Shown here one piece after another: positions 1 through 8,713 of a stretch of DNA of 64,000 nucleotides. The DNA is taken from contig VGFQ01000010.1 in NCBI GenBank assembly GCA_016868815.1, positions 20,801 to 84,800 on the forward strand. Reading direction: 5' to 3'. The stretch comes from Bacteroidota bacterium. GTDB taxonomy: Bacteria; Bacteroidota; Bacteroidia; Chitinophagales; Chitinophagaceae. The position numbers and the translations under genes are program-made. Each line of letters starts with the position of its first letter. Positions within the stretch are counted from its first letter, which is position 1. The notes under the pieces were generated by a model, which made no database searches, was not told where the DNA came from, and saw only the letters and a program-made list of their open reading frames with translations.

Positions 1-1581
1 CTGCTTGGCGATTTCGATGGTCCTTTCAATGCCTACCTGGTTTATGAGGTAGACAGCGGCCGGGTTCTTAGAGTAGGCCAGGCAGATGGCCATCGGTCCG
101 CATGTGCCCGTGATTATCTTGTCCCCCATGGGTATCGGTCCGTCTGGCAAGACCGTCTCCGGGCGGTAGCCGTTCATCACCGCAGCTGTATACAGTAATG
201 GCTTGAAGGCAGAGCCCACTTGTCGCTTGGTATTCACATTGACATGGTCGAACTTAAAATGCCGGAAGCTGCTGCCACCCACCCATGCCTTCACTTCACC
301 TGTCACCGGGTCGACCGACAACATCCCGATCTGCATCGTCTGCAGGTGATATTTGATAGAATCTAACGGACACATCAAAGTATCTTTCTCTCTTTTGTTA
401 TTCCAGGCGAAGACTTTCATAGCGACGGGCATTCGCATCTCTTCCATGATCTCTTCTTCCGTGAGCTCTTCTTCCTTACCGTTGCGCCAGCGTTCTGACT
501 GGCGGATGGCCTGCTCTAGGACCTTCTTGCCATCTCTACTTTTCCAGATAGATCCGTCTTTTATGTTCTTCTGGTTGCTAAATACTTTCTGCAGGTTTTG
601 CATGTGGCGGAAGACCGCGATCTCCGCATATTCCTGCATCCTTGGGTCGATGGTGGTGAATATTTTCAGCCCGTCTTTATAGATGTCGTAGGGAATGTCC
701 GTCTTTGGGTTTTTGTTCTGCCGGCACCATTTTTTCATCTCTTCTCGCAGGATTTCCCTGAAATAGGGTGCTATCCCTGCGTTCTCGTCGAGTTTTCTGT
801 ATTTGAGGCGGATGGGCTCTATCTTGAGACTGGCAGCCTTATTGGCATCGATGTATTGGTTCCTGACCAGCTGGTCGATGACGGTATTGCGCCTGTCCAG
901 TGCCATCTTGGGGTTTCGCCGAGGATTGTAGCGGGTACTTCCCTTCAGCAGTCCCACCAGTACGGCAGCCTCCTCGATCGCCAGCCGGTCTGGCTCTTTC
1001 TGGAAGTAGGTACGGGCAGCGTTTCGGATACCATAGATCTCGTCTCCATACGTCACTGTGTTGAGATACATGGTGAGTATCTCTTCTTTGGTGAAATTTC
1101 TTTCCAGCTTGATGGCTACGACCCATTCCTTGAACTTTTGAATCACACGCATCACCATGTTCCGACTCCCTTCTCCAAACAACAGCGCTTTGGCAAGCTG
1201 CTGGGTGAGGGTGCTGGCACCACCTTCCTGCCCCAGGAAGATGACGGCCCGTAGGAGGCTCTTCGGGTCAATGCCGGAATGCTGATAGAAACGCTCGTCT
1301 TCGGTAGCAACCAATGCGTTGATGACATTCTTGGAGATGTCTTGGTAGCCAACGTTGATGCGGTCTTTCAAATAGAATTTACCCATCAGGGATCCGTCTG
1401 TCCCATAGATTTCGGAAGAGGACAGCATGGAAGGGTTCTCGAGTTCTTGCAGTGAGGGCAATTTTCCAAAAAGCCCGAGGTTGATGGCGAGGATGAACAA
1501 GAAAAAGGCGATCCAGCTATACAGGGTCACTTTCCACAGAAATCTGACGGATGGGGACAGGCTATCCGATTTCTTTTTCAT
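1..1581 (-). CDS. Penicillin-binding protein 1A (bifunctional transglycosylase/transpeptidase), C-terminus beyond the window
   Basis: Inner-membrane peptidoglycan synthase. About 527 codons are present, from an ATG at 1581 to the left edge, so the C-terminal part of the transpeptidase domain is missing. The N-terminus has a short cytoplasmic Lys/Ser-rich segment and one membrane anchor (about residues 16-38). The GT51 glycosyltransferase domain follows, with the catalytic-Glu motif ATEDERFYQHSG and the GGASTLTQQLAK motif. The transpeptidase active-site motif GSAFKP (Ser followed two residues later by Lys) is read in frame near 196-213. The gene lies 58 nt downstream of porW on the same strand and may be co-transcribed with it. 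Family assignment is confident. The exact PBP1 subclass (mrcA/ponA) is inference. Confidence 0.93.
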   Translation of the reverse strand, partial: MKKKSDSLSPSVRFLWKVTLYSWIAFFLFILAINLGLFGKLPSLQELENPSMLSSSEIYGTDGSLMGKFYLKDRINVGYQDISKNVINALVATEDERFYQHSGIDPKSLLRAVIFLGQEGGASTLTQQLAKALLFGEGSRNMVMRVIQKFKEWVVAIKLERNFTKEEILTMYLNTVTYGDEIYGIRNAARTYFQKEPDRLAIEEAAVLVGLLKGSTRYNPRRNPKMALDRRNTVIDQLVRNQYIDANKAASLKIEPIRLKYRKLDENAGIAPYFREILREEMKKWCRQNKNPKTDIPYDIYKDGLKIFTTIDPRMQEYAEIAVFRHMQNLQKVFSNQKNIKDGSIWKSRDGKKVLEQAIRQSERWRNGKEEELTEEEIMEEMRMPVAMKVFAWNNKREKDTLMCPLDSIKYHLQTMQIGMLSVDPVTGEVKAWVGGSSFRHFKFDHVNVNTKRQVGSAFKPLLYTAAVMNGYRPETVLPDGPIPMGDKIITGTCGPMAICLAYSKNPAAVYLINQVGIERTIEIAKQ

Positions 1582-1639
1582 GCCTTGTGATGTTCATCCA
1601 GATAAACTATATCAAAATCAATGCCGGCATTCCGGAGAT

Positions 1640-4600
1640 TTAGAACTCCCCCGGCAGGTGCTGACGGAGGAAGCTCAGGTATGCCTGGATGTCTTGTTTC
1701 TGCAACAGCAGTTCCATATTTGGCAGGGATACCGGCAGGAATTGGTAGGTACCCGTTGGCATCCATGGGAAGAGCTCTTTTGAGGCCGCATCCCGGACAG
1801 TCTTGCCATAACTCCAGGCGGCGGACAGCCCATCGAACGGTGCGACCTTAATGATTTTGACATCTTCTGTCAGTGAGAGGGATTCCGCTGTGAGCCCGGC
1901 GTCTGGAAGCGTCGACTGATGGTATTTGTTCAGTGTTATCCTAGCTTCCGTACGATAGACGACGTCTACTTTTTGGAAGACCATGATCACGGCATGAGGT
2001 TCTGCTGGCTGGTGGAGATAGCTTGTCCGCGGCCCCTGTGTCTCGGGTGACGGCGGAGGCGTGGGTGCCGGTGGGCTGGGGAGTGAGGGGTCGATGGGTT
2101 TGGGTGCGGGGACTGGTGGTTTGTTCGACTGGGTCGTATCCATGACAGGGGCCTTCTGGGGCTGGACGGCCACTGGCTTGGCCGGGAGGACAAGGCTGTC
2201 TTCGGGATAACGACGCACGTCGAGTTTTGTCAGGTATTCTTCGATCTCGGCCCTTTTCTTGAGTACTTCTGCCAGCTCGCTGGCCCGTCGGGCGATGGGT
2301 GTCGATGGATCCTTCTCCCGGATGCTCGCTAGCGCCAGCTCAGCGAGGCTATCCTTCCGCTCAGATATGAGGTATAGTGCTTCTATATATTGCAATTCCG
2401 AGGTCCAATATTTCTTACCATATCCACTATCAGCCTGCTGCTTTTTTTTCATCGCCTCCTCAAACTGGCCTTGTATCATGAGTGCGGCAATTTCTTCATA
2501 ACGGGTCTCTGCCTCTTTGCGTGCTTCCTCTTGCTTTTGCTGTAGCAGTTGCGGGTTTTCCAGTTGCGCCAGCAGCCTGCCTTTCGGGAAGCGGCTAGCC
2601 ATCTGCCGCCGGTAGAATTCGTAGCCTGTAAGGTCTCCCGACTGCCTGAGGCAGGAGCACAGGTGGTAGAGGGCTTCTTCCATCAGCATCGTCTGTGGAT
2701 ACTGGTTGAGGAGTGCTGTCAGCTGCATGGTTGCTTCCTGGCACATATCGAGTTCTTCTCGGAAGGTGATGCCCAGGTTGAGTAGGGCCATCTGTATGGT
2801 GGCATGTGCTTGCTGGCGAAGGGAGTCTGTCAGGGGCAGGCCAGCTATGAGTCCATCATAGCTATAGTCCAGCGGTGCTATGTCTGGCATATAGGCGGCC
2901 GGCAGGCCAGGGCTTGCGGCCTTATCAGGGTCTCCAGGGTCAGCCTTCAACATCGCGTTGAGTTGAGCTTCGATCGCGGCATTGCGTCGCCAGTTGTCGA
3001 GATTGGGCCGCTTCCCCCATTTTGCCTGGAACTGACGGTAGCCTTGTACTTTCAGCGTGCCGTTGTAAAAATACCAGTCGCCTTTGCCCTCATTGGCGGC
3101 AAACAGGTTGATGGGGGCTTCCTCTCTCAGAGGGTTGGCAGAGGAAGGAGTGGGTGTGCCTGCCTCTTCTTCCTGTAGGCCTTGTGCTTTCCGGAGGGTG
3201 CGGGAGAGTTTCTGCACATATATTTTTCGTTCTGCTTCCGGGAGGGCGGCGATGCGCAGGAGGCTGTCTTGTGTACGTATGGTCCCCATCTGGGTGGCCA
3301 GTTTGCGTACTACGGCGGACCGAAGGGCCACGCGAAGGGTGTCTGTCTCATCCAACAGGTTGGTCTGGATGCTGTCGTAACTATTCGCCGCAAGCAGGTA
3401 GTTTCGCTGGGCGAAGGATAGGTCTCCAAGCGATAAGAAGGATCTTGCCCGTAAAGCAGCATCTGCAGCCCCGTTGGCGATGCTTTCTTGCAGCTGGCGG
3501 ACAGCCGCCAGCGTGTCTTTTCTCTGCAACTCCAGTCGGTAGGCTGCATAATGAATGATCTGCCGATAGTCTTCATACCGCGTACGGCCTGCCATGCGCT
3601 GCAGTTTCTCCAAGCTCTTCCGAATCCGGGCACTATCGGCAGCTGTCTGCTGCAGGCCGATCTGCTGGATGCGTGCGTAGGCTTCCATGACAGGGTCGGT
3701 CGTATGGCTGATGGCAGCACCGTATAGGCGGTCGGCTGCTTCTGTAAGCCATGCTCGCTCGTAGAGCTGCGCGGTGAGATATTCCCTCCTGGCTTTCTCT
3801 GCACCTGAAAGGACGGGAAGCGATTTTTCAAGATAGATGGCCGCACTGTCCCACTGCTCCGAACGGTAGAACCACCTCGCCTGCGACTCAGCAAGGCCGT
3901 TCGCCAGACGGGATGGGAGGGTAGGGTCTCGGCGTAGGGTCTCTATCAGGCCACTAGCTTCATTCAGCTGCCCTTGTTCGATCAGCGACCGCAACAGCCA
4001 GAGTACCGCATCGTTGCGTGCCGGTTGGTGAGTGATGGCAGACGATAACGCAGATTTTCGCTCGGGGGTGGAGATGGTATACACATTGCCCGCTTCATTG
4101 ATGCTACTGCCGATCGACTTTTCATATCCAAGCTCCTCGCGGGTGCGCGGTTGAAATGAGTAGTTGATGTATTGAAAGGTGATGGCAGCAGAATCAAACT
4201 CCTTCTTGTGATAGTATGCAATGCCCATAAGGAGGTAGAGGTCATCTACCCAGTCGTTACGCAAGTCATGCAGCAGAATCCCGTTATTGCACTTCAGGAT
4301 CACGGAGTCCAGCTCCTCTTTCTGGGCTGATGTTTGCTCCAGGGTGTAGTTATCTATGGGAAGTAACTTTGTATAGTCCTCTTTTTGGGCGCTTTTGGCT
4401 CCCAGGATGACCTCTGACAATTTATTGGCGGCGTTGAAGTAGAAGTTGTAGTGAGTGACGATGTTCTGCTGGATCCTGCGAAAGGGGTTTATTCTTCCGG
4501 AGCCCGTACGTTCCGATGCCAGCGTTCGGTTCTCATATTTTTCCGGCTTCGGCAGGTCAATGGATGCACCCTGCTGCGCCTGCATCTCCAGCAGGGGTGA

Positions 4601-4657
4601 TGCCAGGAAGGATGTCCATACTGTCAGCCGGAAAAAGGTTTTTGCAAAGAGGTCCAA
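1640..4657 (-). CDS. porW: PorW/SprE-like TPR protein of the type IX secretion/gliding machinery
   Basis: Large periplasm-facing protein rich in helical TPR-like repeats; PorW/SprE is needed for T9SS function and gliding in Bacteroidota. The strongest marker is the segment around WYFYNGTLKVQGYRQF followed by KWGKRPNLDNWRR, a family hallmark. The N-terminal THYNFYFNAANKLSEVI segment and the Pro-rich linker before the C-terminal domain also fit. The frame is open up to an ATG at 4783, but the first 42 residues from there look non-coding. A TTG at 4657 gives a plausible signal peptide (hydrophobic stretch ending in EMQAQQ), so I chose it (1005 aa); this start is uncertain. I see no lipobox Cys, unlike many SprE proteins. 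PBP1A follows on the same strand. Confidence 0.82.
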   Translation of the reverse strand: MDLFAKTFFRLTVWTSFLASPLLEMQAQQGASIDLPKPEKYENRTLASERTGSGRINPFRRIQQNIVTHYNFYFNAANKLSEVILGAKSAQKEDYTKLLPIDNYTLEQTSAQKEELDSVILKCNNGILLHDLRNDWVDDLYLLMGIAYYHKKEFDSAAITFQYINYSFQPRTREELGYEKSIGSSINEAGNVYTISTPERKSALSSAITHQPARNDAVLWLLRSLIEQGQLNEASGLIETLRRDPTLPSRLANGLAESQARWFYRSEQWDSAAIYLEKSLPVLSGAEKARREYLTAQLYERAWLTEAADRLYGAAISHTTDPVMEAYARIQQIGLQQTAADSARIRKSLEKLQRMAGRTRYEDYRQIIHYAAYRLELQRKDTLAAVRQLQESIANGAADAALRARSFLSLGDLSFAQRNYLLAANSYDSIQTNLLDETDTLRVALRSAVVRKLATQMGTIRTQDSLLRIAALPEAERKIYVQKLSRTLRKAQGLQEEEAGTPTPSSANPLREEAPINLFAANEGKGDWYFYNGTLKVQGYRQFQAKWGKRPNLDNWRRNAAIEAQLNAMLKADPGDPDKAASPGLPAAYMPDIAPLDYSYDGLIAGLPLTDSLRQQAHATIQMALLNLGITFREELDMCQEATMQLTALLNQYPQTMLMEEALYHLCSCLRQSGDLTGYEFYRRQMASRFPKGRLLAQLENPQLLQQKQEEARKEAETRYEEIAALMIQGQFEEAMKKKQQADSGYGKKYWTSELQYIEALYLISERKDSLAELALASIREKDPSTPIARRASELAEVLKKRAEIEEYLTKLDVRRYPEDSLVLPAKPVAVQPQKAPVMDTTQSNKPPVPAPKPIDPSLPSPPAPTPPPSPETQGPRTSYLHQPAEPHAVIMVFQKVDVVYRTEARITLNKYHQSTLPDAGLTAESLSLTEDVKIIKVAPFDGLSAAWSYGKTVRDAASKELFPWMPTGTYQFLPVSLPNMELLLQKQDIQAYLSFLRQHLPGEF

Positions 4658-4783
4658 TGATACTCCAATTGTAAAGTTTCCAAGAGAATGACAGGAAGAT
4701 AAAATTAAGCCAATTTCATGGAAGTGCCTGCGGGTCAAGAAGGTTGTTCGCAATGGTTCTTCGTCTCCGGTTCTCTTTCCCAT

Positions 4784-4818
4784 TTTGGTTTTAATAGAAA
4801 TATTTTTTCTTACATTTG
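4784..4818 (+). promoter_or_regulatory. Probable Bacteroidota-type promoter for the membrane protein-bactofilin operon
   Basis: TACATTTG at 4811-4818 matches the -7 consensus TAnnTTTG. A TTTG at 4784-4787 could be the -33 element, but the 23-nt spacer is slightly longer than the usual 19-21. The box lies 40 nt before the start codon at 4859. Confidence 0.5.
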
Positions 4819-4858
4819 ATATACTCGATTAATTATTAGACGACAGCGATCCAGGCCT

Positions 4859-5248
4859 ATGGACAAACCGAGTACCCTGCAGCGACTGCGGAACCGCTAC
4901 AGGCTCGTTGTGATGAACGACGATACCTATGAGGAGGTGGCCACCTTACGGCTCACTAGTCTGACGGTATACATCATGCTCTGCACCACGTTTGTTGTTT
5001 TGGTTGGCTTCACCGTTGCCCTGATCGTATTTACGCCGTTGAAATACTACATTCCGGGATACGGAAGCAGGACGGATCAAAAGAAGTTTATGTCCCTCAA
5101 AATCCGAGCGGACTCTATCGAAGCAGACCTTAACGACAATCAGGCCTACATAGAGAGCATCCGAATAGCCCTCTCTGATGGTAAAATGCCAACCTTGAAA
5201 GATACCGTGATATTGGAATTGCCAGACCCGGAGCGATTGGAAGACTAA
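4859..5248 (+). CDS. Small single-span membrane protein resembling the N-terminus of bactofilin-linked M23 peptidases
   Basis: 129 aa. A basic N-terminus (RNRYRLVVMNDDTYEEV) precedes one transmembrane helix at about residues 35-58, then the segment FTPLKYYIPGYG and a short helical periplasmic tail. In my recollection of Bacteroidota genomes, this N-terminal arrangement belongs to longer M23-family cell-wall peptidases that sit next to bactofilin genes. Here the chain stops before any peptidase domain: no HxxxD or HxH zinc motif is present. It begins the operon that continues with the bactofilin 22 nt downstream, so it may be a membrane anchor or partner for the bactofilin polymer. Function is inferred from context only. 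Confidence 0.75.
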   Translation: MDKPSTLQRLRNRYRLVVMNDDTYEEVATLRLTSLTVYIMLCTTFVVLVGFTVALIVFTPLKYYIPGYGSRTDQKKFMSLKIRADSIEADLNDNQAYIESIRIALSDGKMPTLKDTVILELPDPERLED

Positions 5249-5270
5249 ATCACTAACGAACGTAACTCGC

Positions 5271-5693
5271 ATGAACATGTTCAAACAGAAGCCCCGAATA
5301 GAGACCCCATTAGGTCAGCCGGTGGGCAACACCCTGATCGGAAATGGTACCAGCATCAATGGGGATATCATCGCTGCCGGAGACCTCCGCATCGACGGCA
5401 CCCTCATCGGACAGATCAATGGCGTCGCCAAAGTGGTAATTGGCGCTACAGGCGTCGTGGTTGGAGATATTAGCTGTGTACATGCAGATATTCAGGGAAA
5501 GGTCACCGGCAATCTGAACATATCCGACTTGTTGAACCTCCGTGGCGAGGCCGTCATCGAAGGAGATATTCGCGCTGGAAAGCTATACATAGAGACAAAC
5601 GTCTCTTTCAATGGACATTGTCATATGGGTAAGGATGAGAAGGTTGTGGAAATGACGAAAGATGAAAAACGCAGGGCCATCGATTCACGCTGA
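5271..5693 (+). CDS. Bactofilin family cytoskeletal protein
   Basis: 140 aa. Bactofilins are small beta-helical proteins that self-assemble into filaments near the membrane and organise cell-wall enzymes or cell shape. The core (about residues 22-115) has the expected short repeats rich in G, I and V (GNGTSINGDI, AGDLRIDGTLIG, GDISCVHADIQGKVTGN). Flexible N- and C-terminal tails flank it, and the length is typical. It follows the small membrane protein by 22 nt and overlaps the next gene by 32 nt, so it is part of one operon. Confidence 0.93.
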   Translation: MNMFKQKPRIETPLGQPVGNTLIGNGTSINGDIIAAGDLRIDGTLIGQINGVAKVVIGATGVVVGDISCVHADIQGKVTGNLNISDLLNLRGEAVIEGDIRAGKLYIETNVSFNGHCHMGKDEKVVEMTKDEKRRAIDSR

Positions 5694-5922
5694 CACCGAC
5701 CCAAGCCATCAGCCCCCTAAACCTAGTGGTTCATTATTGCTACGCTACTCGGGACTGGCAGCCCGTTACCTCACGCTTCTTGGTGCTATGGTTTGGCTGG
5801 GCCTGAAGGCAGACCGTTGGATGTCGTGGCAATTCCCCCTTTGTGTCTGGCTATTCCCGCTGCTGGCCCTCGCTGCCCTCATGGTGAAAGTCGTCCTGGA
5901 TACTTCCAAGCCCCGCTCCTGA
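5662..5922 (+). CDS. AtpZ/AtpI-like small membrane protein
   Basis: 86 aa with two transmembrane helices (about residues 28-48 and 56-78), in the arrangement of the AtpZ/AtpI family often encoded ahead of F-type ATP synthase operons and linked to Mg2+/Ca2+ supply or c-ring assembly. It overlaps the bactofilin 3' end by 32 nt, and its stop codon shares one base with the next ATG (TGATG). No atpB or other ATP synthase gene follows here; a SprT-like gene comes after the next small membrane protein. Family assignment is moderate because the protein is short. Confidence 0.7.
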   Translation: MKNAGPSIHADTDPSHQPPKPSGSLLLRYSGLAARYLTLLGAMVWLGLKADRWMSWQFPLCVWLFPLLALAALMVKVVLDTSKPRS

Positions 5923-6317
5923 TGCAAAAAAAACTGTTAGCCCCTATCTGGTGTGTTTTTCTGTTGGTGATGGTCCTTGCCGCAAGTCTTGAGGGTCCTA
6001 TGCGCGATGCGGGGATCGATGTGGCAGTCGTTTGTACGGGGAATCTGCTTTTATTCCTGCTCTGCCTGCTCAGCTATTATCTGCACCGTCGGGGGATGCA
6101 TGCCAGTGGCGGTGTCCAGTTTCTGGGATCTGTGTACGGAGCTTTCATCCTACGCATGGCTGTCTGTGCTTCCGCCGTTCTGGCCTATGCCTTGTGGAAG
6201 CAGCCCTATCTGAGCTGGCCCGCAGTCTTTGTCTGTATGTTCTTGTATCTCGTTTATACTTTTTTAGAGACACGTGCCCTTCTGCATATCCAAGGAGGTC
6301 GGCATGGCAAGGACTGA
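5922..6317 (+). CDS. Four-helix hypothetical membrane protein downstream of the AtpZ-like gene
   Basis: 131 aa with four predicted membrane segments (about residues 6-25, 34-60, 69-92 and 98-118). I chose the ATG at 5922 because it overlaps the preceding stop by one base; upstream in-frame sequence is only the shadow of the previous gene. In related genomes, as I recall, a protein of this kind sits between the AtpZ-like gene and atpB, so a role in F-ATPase assembly is a reasonable guess. I recognise no motif. It overlaps the SprT-like gene by 14 nt. Confidence 0.7.
   Translation: MQKKLLAPIWCVFLLVMVLAASLEGPMRDAGIDVAVVCTGNLLLFLLCLLSYYLHRRGMHASGGVQFLGSVYGAFILRMAVCASAVLAYALWKQPYLSWPAVFVCMFLYLVYTFLETRALLHIQGGRHGKD
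6292..6298 (+). promoter_or_regulatory. Strong Shine-Dalgarno site for the SprT-like gene
   Basis: AAGGAGG lies 5 nt before the ATG at 6304. Such strong sites are uncommon in this phylum. It fixes the start of the SprT-like gene at 6304 rather than the upstream in-frame ATG at 6274. Confidence 0.7.
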
Positions 6318-6924
6318 ATCACCCCTAAATGCCCTGGAAATCTATCTTCCAGAAGGATCCTTTCCGCTGGTAGAGCCATTGCTGGTCACCCATCGTGTGC
6401 ACTTGACTATTACCCGCAGTCGTGTCTCCATCTTGGGCGATTATCGGCATGCCCTGGGAGTACGGAATCACCGCATCTCCGTCAATGGCAACCTCAACCG
6501 TTTTGCGTTTCTTATCACCTTACTACATGAATGCGCGCATTTGCTGACCTTCATCCAGCACGGATCTCAGGTCGCCTCCCACGGCAAGGAATGGAAGAGC
6601 CACTATGCTGCGATCCTTCATGTCTTCATGCTACAAGGTATCTTCCCGGAAAACATCCGAAGGGCCCTGGAGGATAGTCTGAAAAATCCTGCTGCCAGCA
6701 GCTGTGCAGACGCCGAGTTGATGCGGGTACTCCGGCAGTATGATGCGGTACGGGATGGGTACTGCCTGGTGGATGAAATCCCTGCAGGCGGACAGTTTAG
6801 GATCAATGGGGGCAGGGTCTTTAAAAAAGGGAATCGCCAGCGAAAGCGCTATCTCTGCGAGGAGTTGGCGACCGGCAGGGTCTATGCCTTCAGCCCCATC
6901 TATGAGGTCTTCCGGCTTCCCTGA
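6304..6924 (+). CDS. SprT-like zinc metalloprotein
   Basis: 206 aa. It has an HExxH-type motif (LLHECAHLL, near residues 74-82) within a SprT-like arrangement. The following segment (SHGKEWKSHY) matches the third-ligand region seen in the family, and the C-terminal part resembles a zinc-ribbon-like tail but with few cysteines. SprT-like domains are linked to DNA-protein crosslink repair in eukaryotes (SPRTN); bacterial roles are unclear. The start is set by a strong Shine-Dalgarno. It ends the plus-strand operon and converges on the acetyltransferase. Confidence 0.85.
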   Translation: MARTESPLNALEIYLPEGSFPLVEPLLVTHRVHLTITRSRVSILGDYRHALGVRNHRISVNGNLNRFAFLITLLHECAHLLTFIQHGSQVASHGKEWKSHYAAILHVFMLQGIFPENIRRALEDSLKNPAASSCADAELMRVLRQYDAVRDGYCLVDEIPAGGQFRINGGRVFKKGNRQRKRYLCEELATGRVYAFSPIYEVFRLP

Positions 6925-6953
6925 AGACAGCGATGTGCCGGTATATCGATGGT

Positions 6954-7496
6954 TCAGAGATCCAGAATCATCCAGACTTCACATCCGAAATGGCCGGTAT
7001 TCCCCATAGGACCTTCCAGGTGTCGGAATCCAAATCGTTGGTATACGGCGATGGCCCGCTTGAGCGCTGGCATGGTCTCGATGTATACCTGTCGGTAGCC
7101 ATGTTGTCTGGCCTGTTGCAGACATGCCTGGATCATCGTCCATCCAAGCCCTTTGCTACGGGCAGAAGGGATGAGGTACATCTTCACCAGCTCACAGATG
7201 TCTGGCGGTAGGCCGGGACTGGGGAAGATGCCAGCCCCACCGAGTAGTTGGACATTATCCCAGGCCGTCATATAGTAGGAGCGGGGCGTAAGGAATAGTC
7301 GGTACAGATCGTCTGTCGTGGGATCTGTATAGACGGTGCCCGCCTTGGCCAGTCCAAACTCGGCCAACGAAGTCCGGATGATCTTTGCCATGGCGGCATT
7401 ATCGGCAGGTCGGAGCGGTTGAAATCGAATCCGGTGCGATAAGATACCCGGGTCCTCCTGTCGCGGTGTCATGGGCATACAGTAGTCGGTGGTCAA
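6954..7496 (-). CDS. GNAT-family N-acetyltransferase
   Basis: 180 aa from a TTG at 7496 that overlaps the stop of the upstream oxidoreductase (TTGA); ATG starts at 7478 or 7472 are also possible. The acetyl-CoA binding motif A is visible as VKMYLIPSARSKGLGWTMI, followed by a family-typical Tyr-containing helix (IAVYQRFGFR). GNAT enzymes transfer an acetyl group to an amine; nothing here shows the substrate. The overlap with the Gfo/Idh/MocA gene suggests translational coupling and a shared transcript. Confidence 0.85.
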   Translation of the reverse strand: MTTDYCMPMTPRQEDPGILSHRIRFQPLRPADNAAMAKIIRTSLAEFGLAKAGTVYTDPTTDDLYRLFLTPRSYYMTAWDNVQLLGGAGIFPSPGLPPDICELVKMYLIPSARSKGLGWTMIQACLQQARQHGYRQVYIETMPALKRAIAVYQRFGFRHLEGPMGNTGHFGCEVWMILDL

Positions 7497-8497
7497 GGGT
7501 CTATCGGGTATCGAATACCGGCGATCTTTCGGATCTCATCCAGCACTTCGAGCAGGTCCAGGCTGTCTTGATGCGTCATTACTGGGCTTTCGGTGAGGCC
7601 CAGGCGAAGGCATTCTTGAAAATGTCGTATTTCATGCTGATAGCCCCATCCAGGCTCCCTGGCAACTTCCAGCACCTGCTTCGTATCGGGTCTTCCCGGA
7701 TACCATTCCACTTGGGCGGAGGGCTCGTAAAAGCGGGTGGTGAGGTGGATGCGACCCTGCTCTCCGGCAATGTCGGCTTCCGTCGCAAGGTTAGACAAGA
7801 ACGAAGAAAAAAGCTGGGCAGTCGCGCCGCTGGCATAGTGGAAGGTCACTGCACACTCTAGGTCGATCCCGGTTGGGGAGGGCGTCATGCTGGCCTCGAT
7901 CTTGTCCGGCTTCCCTAAGACTGACATAGCAAAGAATACGTTGTAAATGCCTATATCGAGCATCGTACCGCCTCCCAACGCTGGGTCTAGCAAGCGGGCC
8001 GGTACGGGTGTCGAGGGAATAAAGCCAAAGTCGGCCCGCAGATGCCGGATGCGGCCCAGCTGGCCAGACTTCACAAGATTCATGACCAACTGATAATGAG
8101 GAAGAAACTTCGACCACAAGGCTTCCATCAACAAAACCCCCCTCGCACGGGCGGTTGCAGTCATCTCTGCTGCCTGACCACGGTGGATGGCAAAGGCCTT
8201 CTCGCACAAGACGGGCTTATTGTGTGACAGGCATAGCAGGGTATGCTCTGGATGCATGGCGTGCGGGGAGGCGATGTAGATGGCATCCACGTTGGGATGG
8301 GCTGCCAGTTCCTCATACTTACCAAGCGCCAGCGGTGCTCCATGCTTGGCGGCAAATATCCGGGCCTTCTCGATGTCGCGGGAGGCGACCGCTAGCAGCT
8401 GACCGTCCGATAGCCTCGAGAGGTCCTCTGCAAACTTCTCTGCGATCCGACCACACGCTAGGATGCCCCAGCGGGTCGGCTTCTGCGAATGTTTCAT
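7493..8497 (-). CDS. Gfo/Idh/MocA-family oxidoreductase (dihydrodiol dehydrogenase-like)
   Basis: 334 aa. The N-terminal Rossmann fold starts with WGILACGRIAEKFAEDL, and the conserved catalytic Lys region reads PVLCEKAFAIH (EKA in place of the common EKP). The central region (LHYQLV..LGRIRHLRADFGF-like) fits the dimeric dihydrodiol dehydrogenase-like branch. I chose the ATG at 8497 over the upstream in-frame ATG at 8530 because AAAGGA lies just ahead of it. NAD(P)-dependent oxidation of a sugar or polyol is expected; the substrate is unknown. It is the first gene of a two-gene unit with the acetyltransferase. Confidence 0.88.
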   Translation of the reverse strand: MKHSQKPTRWGILACGRIAEKFAEDLSRLSDGQLLAVASRDIEKARIFAAKHGAPLALGKYEELAAHPNVDAIYIASPHAMHPEHTLLCLSHNKPVLCEKAFAIHRGQAAEMTATARARGVLLMEALWSKFLPHYQLVMNLVKSGQLGRIRHLRADFGFIPSTPVPARLLDPALGGGTMLDIGIYNVFFAMSVLGKPDKIEASMTPSPTGIDLECAVTFHYASGATAQLFSSFLSNLATEADIAGEQGRIHLTTRFYEPSAQVEWYPGRPDTKQVLEVAREPGWGYQHEIRHFQECLRLGLTESPVMTHQDSLDLLEVLDEIRKIAGIRYPIDP

Positions 8498-8713
8498 GCG
8501 ATGTTCCTTTCTGCTGGGAAGATATTCCATTCGGATCAGAAATTGAGATTGATAAATTCATAACAATTACTTGATGTAATATTATATGATCCCTTGAAAA
8601 TGAACTTTTTAAGTATTTATTAAGAGCTCGTGGATAACCTTCCAAAAAACTTGATTGGCAGCCCTTAATTTAGTGTGTAATCATTGCTATTTTTTACCCA
8701 TAAAGATTGAATT

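Noticed and set aside
598..1254. 218-codon plus-strand frame opposite the PBP1A gene
   Set aside because: Antisense shadow of the conserved GT51 and transpeptidase sequence.
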